Below are positions 57,269-64,000 of a stretch of DNA of 64,000 bases, piece by piece. Below the pieces are notes generated by a model. That model did not search any database and was not told where the DNA came from. It saw nothing but the letters and a program-made list of their open reading frames with translations. Within the stretch, counting starts at the first letter, position 1. Every line of letters begins with the position of its first letter. Position numbers and translations under genes: made by a program. The stretch is from positions 1 to 64,000 of the forward strand of contig CACAPQ010000009.1 of assembly GCA_902534325.1 (NCBI GenBank), written 5' to 3'. This DNA comes from Paracoccaceae bacterium (GTDB lineage: Bacteria; Pseudomonadota; Alphaproteobacteria; Rhodobacterales; Rhodobacteraceae).

Positions 57269-58147
57269 ATGACTTCAATCTGGCCCTACATGGTGTTGAT
57301 CCTACTAGGCTGTGGCTGGGGTTTAACTATCCCTTTGACTGTAATTGCTGTAAAAACTGGTTTGGGTCATTTGGGAATAATCTTTTGGCAGTTTTTCATT
57401 GTCATGGTTTTATTTGGTGTAAGACAAATTTTCTTAAAAAATAAGCTGTCTCTTGCAAGAAGTTCCCTGCAAATATTCTGTGTGATCGCCTTTATTGGAA
57501 CAATATTTCCTAATTCAGCCTCCTTAATTGCGGCATCTTATCTACCGGGAGGAGTCCTTTCAATTTTAATTGCTACAGTACCGATGTTTGCGTTCCCTAT
57601 TGCTCTGTTTTTGGGAATAGATAAGTTTGAATTTTCACGCGTACTAGGAATTGTTTTTGGTTTTCTGGGAGTTAATTTATTGATAGCTCCTGAAGCAGCA
57701 CTGCCAGACCCTAGTGTTATTTGGGTCATTCCGATAGCGCTTATAGCGCCAATTTTTTATGGTCTGGAAGGTAATTTCCTTGCTAAGTTTGGTACTGGCA
57801 ATAACTCTCCTATTGAGATTTTGTTAGGGGCTTCAATAATAGGGTGTTTTGTTACATTTTCACTAGCAATCTTGTCCAACCAATTTGTAAATCCCTTTGT
57901 TCCATGGACTTCAGCTCACTACGCAGTAGTTTTTTTATCCATAATTCACGGCATCGTGTACGCAACTTACGTTTGGTTGGTAACCAAAGTAGGCGTGGTA
58001 TTTTCGGCTCAAGTCAGCTATTTTGTAACACTGGCAGGTGTATTATGGTCTATGGTCATATTAGATGAAGTTCACTCAAAGTTCATCTGGATGTCTTTAA
58101 TATGCATGATTTTAGGCATGGCCTTAGTCAAACCCAGATCTCATTAG
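57269..58147 (+). CDS. DMT/EamA family transporter
   Basis: Ten-helix drug/metabolite transporter superfamily protein, 292 residues, with two EamA repeats: WPYMVLILLGCGWGLTIPLT at the start and a second half beginning near residue 150 (VIWVIPIALIAPIFYGLEG). SYLPGGVLSILIATVPMFAF is the repeat signature. Likely an exporter of amino acids or metabolites, but the substrate is unknown. Starts 5 bp after ymdB. Confidence 0.87.
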   Translation: MTSIWPYMVLILLGCGWGLTIPLTVIAVKTGLGHLGIIFWQFFIVMVLFGVRQIFLKNKLSLARSSLQIFCVIAFIGTIFPNSASLIAASYLPGGVLSILIATVPMFAFPIALFLGIDKFEFSRVLGIVFGFLGVNLLIAPEAALPDPSVIWVIPIALIAPIFYGLEGNFLAKFGTGNNSPIEILLGASIIGCFVTFSLAILSNQFVNPFVPWTSAHYAVVFLSIIHGIVYATYVWLVTKVGVVFSAQVSYFVTLAGVLWSMVILDEVHSKFIWMSLICMILGMALVKPRSH

Positions 58148-58250
58148 CATGGATTTTAGAGAGGCAGTTATTGATTATTTTGAGTTTATCTGTCTTGCTC
58201 ACAAGCGAATGAAATATTAATAAAGACAAGTTATTCGTTTGGGAGGTTCC

Positions 58251-58997
58251 ATGGCAGGTCATTCAAAATGGGCAAATATCCAGCATAGAAAAGGCAGGCA
58301 AGATGCTGCTCGCTCCAAGCTTTTTTCAAAATTGTCAAAAGAGATTACAGTTGCTGCTAAAATGGGTGATCCTGATCCAGAAAAAAACCCCCGTCTGAGG
58401 CTAGCTGTCAAAGAGGCTAAACAAAATTCAGTTCCAAAAGATGTAATTGAAAGAGCTATTAAAAAATCAACTGCTGGAGACGGCGACGATTACGAGGAAA
58501 TAAGATACGAAGGTTATGGACCAAATGGTATAGCTGTTATAGTCGAAGCAATGACAGATAATAAAAATCGCACAGCATCTAATGTACGGTCAATTTTTTC
58601 AAAGAATGGAGGCAACCTTGGAGAGACAGGATCTGTCGGTTTTATGTTTGAGCGTAAAGGTGAAATAATATTTCCTGCGGAGATTGGAGACGAAGATACT
58701 GTGATGATGGCTGCCATCGAGTCTGGAGCCGAGGATGTTGAAAGCTCAGAAGATGGGCATATCATCTGGTGTATTGATACAAATTTAAGTGATGTTGCAG
58801 CGGTTTTAGAAAGTGAATTAGGAGAGAGCCAATCGACAAAATTAGTCTGGAAGCCTAATACCACAACAGAGCTAGACTTAGAGGGTATGCAAAAACTCAT
58901 GAAGTTGGTTGACGCTCTTGAAGATGATGACGACGTTCAATGCGTTACAACGAATTTTGAAATCAACGATGAGGTAATGTCTCAGATATCGCAATGA
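58251..58997 (+). CDS. yebC: YebC/TACO1 family protein
   Basis: Conserved 248-residue protein, long called a transcriptional regulator (PmpR) and more recently linked to translation of difficult (proline-rich) sequences. [33 protein letters not shown] and [20 protein letters not shown] are hallmarks. The ATG at 58251 follows GGGAGG; an in-frame codon four residues earlier is unnecessary. Its stop overlaps the next gene (ATGA). Usually next to ruvC, which is not nearby here. Confidence 0.95.
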   Translation: MAGHSKWANIQHRKGRQDAARSKLFSKLSKEITVAAKMGDPDPEKNPRLRLAVKEAKQNSVPKDVIERAIKKSTAGDGDDYEEIRYEGYGPNGIAVIVEAMTDNKNRTASNVRSIFSKNGGNLGETGSVGFMFERKGEIIFPAEIGDEDTVMMAAIESGAEDVESSEDGHIIWCIDTNLSDVAAVLESELGESQSTKLVWKPNTTTELDLEGMQKLMKLVDALEDDDDVQCVTTNFEINDEVMSQISQ

Positions 58998-59590
58998 ATA
59001 CTTTTCTAGCGGGGTTTGGTTTAGGACTTTCTTTAATTGTAGCGATCGGTGCCCAAAATGCTTTTATTCTAAGGGCTGGTTTGTTGCGGCAGCACGTTTT
59101 TATTTTATGTTCTGTCTGTGCTCTTTCGGATGCTTTATTGATAGCCGCGGGTGTTTCCGGTCTAGGAATACTTGTTAGCAAAGCCCCAGTTTTTTTGGCT
59201 TTTATGAAATATGGTGGTGCAGCATTTCTTTTTATCTATGGGTTTCGATCTCTGTTACATTCTTTTAGAGGCGGGCGATTTCTATTGGCTAAAGGTGAAG
59301 TGGGGTCTTTTAGAGAGGCAGTTATAATATGTTTGCTATTAACTTGGCTAAATCCTCATGTTTACCTAGATACTGTTATACTTTTGGGTATTGCTTCCAC
59401 ACAGTATAGTCAAAATACTTATTTTGCAGCCGGCGCAATTACCGCGAGTTTCATATTTTTTTATTCGCTTGGCTTTGGAGCCAGATTATTGTCAAACTTT
59501 TTTGAGCACCCATTTTCATGGAAAATACTAGATGGAATTATTGGAATAGTTATGTGGAGTATTGCTTATTCTCTTGTTTATAGCAGTTAA
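58994..59590 (+). CDS. LysE/ArgO family amino-acid exporter
   Basis: Membrane protein of 198 residues with about six helices. [29 protein letters not shown] is the LysE/ArgO N-terminal signature (first 20 residues quoted around it), with later [17 protein letters not shown] and [17 protein letters not shown]. It probably exports arginine or lysine. The start overlaps the yebC stop by four bases (ATGA), so translation is coupled. Confidence 0.88.
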   Translation: MNTFLAGFGLGLSLIVAIGAQNAFILRAGLLRQHVFILCSVCALSDALLIAAGVSGLGILVSKAPVFLAFMKYGGAAFLFIYGFRSLLHSFRGGRFLLAKGEVGSFREAVIICLLLTWLNPHVYLDTVILLGIASTQYSQNTYFAAGAITASFIFFYSLGFGARLLSNFFEHPFSWKILDGIIGIVMWSIAYSLVYSS

Positions 59591-59595
59591 ATTTT

Positions 59596-60510
59596 ATGAA
59601 CGAAAAACTAACAAAACAAAAATCTCAAAACCTTACTGGTGTATTCTGGATGATCTTAACGGGGATATGCTTTCTTGGAGTAACCGCTCTAGTAAAATTT
59701 ATGGGAACGCGAATTCCGGCTGCTGAGGCCGCTTTCTTACGATATGCTCTTGGTCTAGTATTGCTTTTACCAATGCTAAAAGACTTTTCCCAGAACTTAC
59801 CAAACCGAAAATTGTCTATTTTATTTGCTGCTAGGGGTGTTGTTCATACCGTTGGGGTGGTGCTTTGGTTTTTTGCTATGTCAAGAATTCCATTAGCAGA
59901 TGTAACCGCTATGAATTATATGTCGCCAATTTATGTGACGCTTGGTGCTGCAATTTTCTTAGGTGAACCTTTAGCTCTGCGGAGAATTTTAGCTATTCTA
60001 CTCGCTATTGTTGGTGCATTTCTAATATTGAGGCCTGGCTTTCGAGAAGTAAGCATTGGCCATCTAGCAATGATTTTTACGGCAATATTTTTTGCTTTTT
60101 CATACTTGATAGCCAAACATACTAGCGGCAAAACGACTGCATCAGTCGTTGTGGTTATGCTTTCAATTTATGTAACGATCGGACTAGCACCTTTGGCATT
60201 TTTAAATTGGGTGACACCGACTTGGATAGAATTAATTTTACTTTTCGCCGTGGCTTTTTTCGCGACAGCTGGCCATTATACAATGACACTGGCATTCGCC
60301 GCAGCACCGATTTCGGTAACACAACCTGCCACTTTTCTCCAACTAGTTTGGGCTGTTCTTGTTGGATCCATTATTTTTGGTGAGGAAATTGACCTTTATG
60401 TGACTGGAGGAGGAGGTTTAATTCTTTGCTCAATTACATTTATGTCTTGGAGAGAAGCAGTTATAAAAAGAAAAGCAATGACACCTACAGTGCCGCAAAC
60501 AAAGGTTTAA
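59596..60510 (+). CDS. DMT/EamA family transporter
   Basis: 304-residue ten-helix transporter, unlike the one at 57269 in detail. First repeat FLGVTALVKFMGTRIPAAEAAFLRYALGL, with SRIPLADVTAMNYMSPIYVTLGAAIFLGEP (only parts quoted) and a second repeat from about residue 150. The wording resembles RhaT/YdcZ-like and S-adenosylmethionine-type exporters, but the substrate cannot be assigned. Its 3' end overlaps the VOC frame downstream by up to 85 bases, depending on the start chosen there. Confidence 0.88.
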   Translation: MNEKLTKQKSQNLTGVFWMILTGICFLGVTALVKFMGTRIPAAEAAFLRYALGLVLLLPMLKDFSQNLPNRKLSILFAARGVVHTVGVVLWFFAMSRIPLADVTAMNYMSPIYVTLGAAIFLGEPLALRRILAILLAIVGAFLILRPGFREVSIGHLAMIFTAIFFAFSYLIAKHTSGKTTASVVVVMLSIYVTIGLAPLAFLNWVTPTWIELILLFAVAFFATAGHYTMTLAFAAAPISVTQPATFLQLVWAVLVGSIIFGEEIDLYVTGGGGLILCSITFMSWREAVIKRKAMTPTVPQTKV

Positions 60511-61139
60511 AGAAAATACAAACAGAAATTAAATTTGATCATTTTGCGATAGCAACAGGGGATTTAGATCACACGGTTCAAAATCTGGAAAAGATTCTAG
60601 AATATCCATTATCGACGGGTGGTGAGCATAAGATGTTTGGTACGCACAATCGGTTATTTCGATTAAGTGATGTTTACTTAGAAGTGATTGCTATCAATCC
60701 CCGTGCCACATCTTTTCAGCAGCCAAGGTGGTTTGATCTTGATAACTTTTCTGGCAAGCCGCGCATCATTACCTGGATAGCTAAAACCGATGACATTTTG
60801 GCTCTGTTACCGAACATTTGGGATAATCCTGGTGAAATTAAAAAACTCTCTAGGGATGAACTAGCATGGGATTTCACAGTACCAAACAAGGGTAAAATGC
60901 CTATGGATGGAGCTGCTCCCGCTTTAATAAACTGGGGCCCTACCCAGCATCCTATTTTAAGTATGGATGATCATAGTTGTCGATTGGAGCGTTTTGCAAT
61001 TAATACGCCTTTTGCTGGGGACTTGGCCCATATACTGAAAAAAATACTTTCTGATCATAGAGTAGAAGTAAATTTTTCACAGCGTTTATCATTTGAAGCT
61101 CATATATCGACACCTAAAGGAATAGTGGTTCTGGAATGA
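60426..61139 (+). CDS. VOC/glyoxalase-like domain protein
   Basis: Protein of up to 237 residues with a glyoxalase_3-like fold, beginning at FDHFAIATGDLDHTVQNLEK (residue 37) with a metal-type His. RLSDVYLEVIAINPRATSF follows and it ends LSFEAHISTPKGIVVLE. The start is unresolved: TTG at 60426 and 60447 lie inside the upstream gene, and no ATG or GTG precedes the domain, leaving ATA 60516 or ATT 60528 as rare options. The family includes uncharacterised enzymes related to ring-cleavage and glyoxalase proteins. Its stop overlaps the next gene by four bases. Confidence 0.75.
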   Translation: MLNYIYVLERSSYKKKSNDTYSAANKGLKKIQTEIKFDHFAIATGDLDHTVQNLEKILEYPLSTGGEHKMFGTHNRLFRLSDVYLEVIAINPRATSFQQPRWFDLDNFSGKPRIITWIAKTDDILALLPNIWDNPGEIKKLSRDELAWDFTVPNKGKMPMDGAAPALINWGPTQHPILSMDDHSCRLERFAINTPFAGDLAHILKKILSDHRVEVNFSQRLSFEAHISTPKGIVVLE

Positions 61140-61624
61140 AGGTTAGACCTGCAAAATTTTCAGATAGTACTGAAATCATAGAAATCTGGAATCCTTATAT
61201 AAAAAAAACGTTTGTCACATTTAATGCCTCTGAAAAGACTCAAGAAGAAGTTTGCGACCTAATCAAAGATCGACGCGATAATGGACACGAATTTTGGGTA
61301 GCAAGTCAAGATGATAAAATAATAGGATTTGCGAGTTATGATCAATTGAGAAGGGGAGTGGGGTATAGATATTCCATGGAGCATACAATTATTGTATCGG
61401 AAAAATATAAATCTATGGGGGTTGGAAAAAACTTAATGGGCATCTTATGTGGTCACGCTAAGAAACGAGATATAAATTCAATGTGGGCAGGAGTGAGTGC
61501 TTTAAATGTTCCTGCGATCAAGTTTCATGAAGGCTTGGACTTTAAAATTGTCGCCCGGTTACCGAAAGTAGGTTATAAATTTGGTACTTTCGTAGATTTA
61601 GTTTTAATGCGTAAAATTTTGTAA
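61136..61624 (+). CDS. GNAT family acetyltransferase (phosphinothricin-acetyltransferase-like)
   Basis: 162-residue N-acetyltransferase. VRPAKFSDSTEIIEIWNPY and the KYKSMGVGKNLMGILCGHAKK acetyl-CoA site (Q/K-x-x-G-x-G) match the Pat/MnaT group, which acetylates phosphinothricin, methionine sulfone or similar amino acids. NVPAIKFHEGLDFKIVARL is the characteristic C-terminal strand. It is translationally coupled to the VOC gene (ATGA). Confidence 0.87.
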   Translation: MKVRPAKFSDSTEIIEIWNPYIKKTFVTFNASEKTQEEVCDLIKDRRDNGHEFWVASQDDKIIGFASYDQLRRGVGYRYSMEHTIIVSEKYKSMGVGKNLMGILCGHAKKRDINSMWAGVSALNVPAIKFHEGLDFKIVARLPKVGYKFGTFVDLVLMRKIL

Positions 61625-61652
61625 TTAGTGTATTAAATTTAAGAATATAAGT

Positions 61653-62333
61653 ATGTCGATTTGGACCCGTATAATTAAAGCGATTGAGGCCTTAGCAAAA
61701 GGTGAAAGCTTATCAGATGTGTTTGATAAGCTTAAAGCTCCGCCAGAACGTTCAATAGCATTTACAATAGCTGTAATCGCATTGGGGGCAAAAATGGCAA
61801 AGGCTGACGGTTATGTGACACCGGGAGAAGTGAAGGCATTTAGACAAGTATTTAGGATTCCTGCCGGAGAGGAAAGCAATGCTGCGCGGGTTTTTAACTT
61901 GGCCAGGCAGGATGTTACTGGCTATGAGCTTTATGCAAAGAGAATTTCATCAATGTTTGGTCAAGGGCATCAAACATTAATTGATCTATTAGAGGGTCTA
62001 TTTCACATTGCTACCGCCGATAATGATTATCATCCAAATGAAGATAAATTTCTATCAACAGTCGGTTCTATTTTTGGCCTCAAGGATGCTCAGTTCGAAG
62101 CTATTCGAGCCCGATGTGTGCCGAACGTGGAACCGGATCCTTACACAGTCTTAGGCGTGAAATTAAATGATGATTTCGAGACAATAAGAGGTGCTTGGAG
62201 GGATCTGGTGCGTACGTATCACCCTGATCGAATGATAGCACGAGGATTGCCGGAAGAAGCTATAAACCTTGCTGAAAAAAGGATTATTCAGATCAACAAA
62301 GCTTATGAAACTATTAAAAAAGACTTTGTTTAA
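61653..62333 (+). CDS. TerB-like plus J-domain co-chaperone (DjlA-type, soluble)
   Basis: 226 residues: an N-terminal TerB/DjlA-like helical domain (about 30-145, with AKMAKADGYVTPGEVKAFR) and a C-terminal J-domain (about 165-225) with the catalytic HPD motif in VRTYHPDRMIARG. Such proteins stimulate DnaK ATPase. Unlike E. coli DjlA there is no N-terminal membrane anchor, so it should be cytosolic. It follows the GNAT gene by 28 bp and converges on the exopolyphosphatase gene. Confidence 0.88.
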   Translation: MSIWTRIIKAIEALAKGESLSDVFDKLKAPPERSIAFTIAVIALGAKMAKADGYVTPGEVKAFRQVFRIPAGEESNAARVFNLARQDVTGYELYAKRISSMFGQGHQTLIDLLEGLFHIATADNDYHPNEDKFLSTVGSIFGLKDAQFEAIRARCVPNVEPDPYTVLGVKLNDDFETIRGAWRDLVRTYHPDRMIARGLPEEAINLAEKRIIQINKAYETIKKDFV

Positions 62334-62367
62334 GTAAATTCTTTGGCTTCGATTGAATTTTATTTTT

Positions 62368-63912
62368 CTATTCAGTTTTTATTTTGAAATCTTTTGCTTC
62401 AAGAGCGTTTGCTAAAGAAAGGTAACGCGCTTCCGCAACTTCCCCAAATAAATTCTCCCCAATTGAATTAAGTTTTAGAGTTAATTTTTTGGATATTGGT
62501 CTCCAATCCAAATGGGCTGGCTGTTTGCTACCATTTACCCATAGCATCGCTCCTAATCGCATAGCTTTTCCAAGAACTTCGGCTTGTTGAATAAAATTTG
62601 GTTTCAAGAGCCAGATAAGATTTTCAAATTGAGATCCAGTAGGTCTGCTTCGATAGCGGTACATGAGAGCTATACCAAGAAAAATTCTTTCTGAGTGCTT
62701 TAGGCCTCCTAAATTTGACCTGGTTGCATTATCAAAACATACCTCGGCTCTATAATCAGGATTTGCTCTCCAACTCACGTCATGTAAAAGACAAGCGGCG
62801 TGGATTAGGCGCTTTAATTCTTTGCTTGGTCTTGAAAATAATGGTAGTACGAATTTGTAAAGATGGTTTCCAGAACCTGGCACACGGGCGTCTTTTGCCT
62901 CTGAGAAATAACAAGCTTCAATTAGAGGATCTCTGTCTCGCAACTCTTGTGGCATATTTTCGTATAATAAACCTTCGCGGATGCCATAGCTGGAAATAGC
63001 TATATCCTTCGGCTTAAAAGAGCCAACGAGACGTGAGAGGATTTCGCAGGCCATTGGTACTAGTGCAATTCTTGCCTCCGTAATTCTGCATTTTTTACGA
63101 ATTTCTTCAAGTTCACTAGTTTCAATAAACTTGATTGTTTTTTTAACTGAACTGAGGGAAATTCGGTATTCATGCATAACATGCAGAGGATAATTCCTGC
63201 GCAACATATCTATTTTAGCAAAGGCTCTCCAAGAACCGCCAACTAAAAAAAGCCTATTATGCTGTGGCCCCATTTCTGCTGCAAGTTTAGCCATAGTTTC
63301 TTTAATGTGTTGTTTGCGATTTTTTCTGCCGCCCTTAAGTTCTTTTAGAATTAACGGCCCTAATTCTGAAGTTAAGCATTTTCCTACAATGCCTTCATTG
63401 ATCTCTGCTAATTCCATAGATGACCCGCCTAGATCGCAAACTAGTCCGTAAGCCCCGGGCCAACCTAGCATCACTCCTTGTGCCGAGAGGCGTGCCTCCT
63501 CAATGCCATCAATAATATTTATCTCTTTTCCTGTTTTTCTTTTAATTTCATCACAGAATAATAAGCCATCCGAGGCTGATCTTACTGCTGCTGTTGCAAT
63601 TAAGGTTAATTGGGGGACTTCCATGGCGTGGGCCATATTTACAAACCGTTCAATTGCAGAAATTGCCCTTAATCTGCCTTCTGAGTGAAGTCTTCCGGAG
63701 TGAGCTAACCCTGAACCCAAGCCGCATAAAATCTTTTCATTAAAAAAATAAGCTGGTGATCTGGCCGCTCCATCAAATATTACCATTCGCACTGAATTAG
63801 ACCCAATGTCTATAACGCCTAGTTTTCTAAGGTAGTGAAAGGCCCCAGTTTCAGGAATATTTGTTTTACTATAACCAAAAAAAGGTTCAAAATCTTGCAA
63901 GATTTCTACCAT
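62368..63912 (-). CDS. ppx: Ppx/GppA family phosphatase (exopolyphosphatase)
   Basis: 514-residue actin-fold phosphatase that degrades polyphosphate or pppGpp. The N-terminal sugar-kinase-like domain has LGVIDIGSNSVRMVIFDG, ATAAVRSASDG, EEARLSAQGVMLG and VCDLGGSSMELAEI (phosphate-binding loops). The C-terminal half (about 310-510) contains an HD-type helical domain with LIHAACLLHDVSWRANPDYR. Exopolyphosphatase and GppA activities cannot be separated by these motifs. The remaining 88 bp to the window end show no gene. Confidence 0.9.
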   Translation of the reverse strand: MVEILQDFEPFFGYSKTNIPETGAFHYLRKLGVIDIGSNSVRMVIFDGAARSPAYFFNEKILCGLGSGLAHSGRLHSEGRLRAISAIERFVNMAHAMEVPQLTLIATAAVRSASDGLLFCDEIKRKTGKEINIIDGIEEARLSAQGVMLGWPGAYGLVCDLGGSSMELAEINEGIVGKCLTSELGPLILKELKGGRKNRKQHIKETMAKLAAEMGPQHNRLFLVGGSWRAFAKIDMLRRNYPLHVMHEYRISLSSVKKTIKFIETSELEEIRKKCRITEARIALVPMACEILSRLVGSFKPKDIAISSYGIREGLLYENMPQELRDRDPLIEACYFSEAKDARVPGSGNHLYKFVLPLFSRPSKELKRLIHAACLLHDVSWRANPDYRAEVCFDNATRSNLGGLKHSERIFLGIALMYRYRSRPTGSQFENLIWLLKPNFIQQAEVLGKAMRLGAMLWVNGSKQPAHLDWRPISKKLTLKLNSIGENLFGEVAEARYLSLANALEAKDFKIKTE

Positions 63913-64000
63913 AAAGCTCGTCCTGAAAATCTATACATATGAGAGTCTTACTAAAAGGCATATTTATGCGTAATTGAAAGGATTTATTTTCAACTTTTGA

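Overview
The window is a stretch of core chromosome from an AT-rich (about 40% GC by eye), probably marine alphaproteobacterium, most likely a low-GC Rhodobacterales/roseobacter-type lineage. This is inferred from the ruvB - ybgC - tolQRAB-pal-cpoB - tilS - ftsH order, the sucC-sucD-sucA-sucB-lpd plus mdh plus sdhCDAB arrangement, divergent ethylmalonyl-CoA mutase and crotonyl-CoA carboxylase/reductase genes, the lysC-ptsP pair, a Tat-exported TRAP solute receptor, and protein sequences that read as Rhodobacterales-like. Coding density is very high, and only one intergenic gap reaches about 300 bp. I see no transposase, integrase, prophage, CRISPR array, plasmid function, rRNA or tRNA. The only RNA gene recognised is rnpB.

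Layout. 1-9.5 kb (+): the ruvB 3' end, an unassigned gene, the Tol-Pal envelope system, tilS and ftsH. 9.6-18.5 kb (-): 2-oxoglutarate dehydrogenase, succinyl-CoA synthetase and malate dehydrogenase. 18.6-23 kb (+): a TauE/SafE permease and succinate dehydrogenase. Together these two blocks encode the TCA steps from 2-oxoglutarate to oxaloacetate except fumarase. 23-24.2 kb (-): deoD and a GNAT. 24.2-27.8 kb: divergent ecm and ccr of the ethylmalonyl-CoA pathway. 28-32.4 kb (+): a RecD-like helicase, a DmdB-like acyl-CoA ligase and an acyl-CoA dehydrogenase. 32.4-41.5 kb: translation and amino-acid genes (dtd, rluB, tadA, ileS, lysC), ptsP of the nitrogen PTS and a DUF1178 gene. 41.8-46.2 kb (+): a three-gene TRAP transporter with an oversized permease. 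46.3-48.8 kb (+): an alpha-methylacyl-CoA racemase-like protein, a nitroreductase and an alkaline-ceramidase-like membrane protein. 48.8-52.8 kb (+): gatC-gatA, a repeat-bearing Excalibur lipoprotein, a peptidoglycan amidase, rnpB and rpmG. 52.9-54.8 kb (-): a BI-1 family protein and a quinone oxidoreductase. 54.9-62.3 kb (+): hisN, a 5-formyl-THF cyclo-ligase, ymdB, yebC, three small-molecule exporters, a VOC protein, a GNAT and a TerB-J-domain protein. 62.4-63.9 kb (-): an exopolyphosphatase/GppA protein.

How the genes fit together. Much of the window serves central carbon flow: the TCA genes, the C4/C5-CoA steps of acetate assimilation (ccr, ecm), acyl-CoA activation and oxidation, and uptake of organic acids by TRAP. 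The Tol-Pal genes, the amidase and the lipoprotein serve the cell envelope. No dedicated transcription factor gene is present apart from YebC, but several palindromes that look like operators sit in front of metabolic operons (suc, ccr, TRAP). I found no convincing new multi-gene defence or mobile system. The best leads are those palindromes, the enlarged TRAP permease, the repeat lipoprotein and the ceramidase-like enzyme.

Limits: all calls come from reading translated sequence and motifs by eye. No database search, structure prediction or folding was run. Start codons were re-chosen where a ribosome-binding site and family start were clear.
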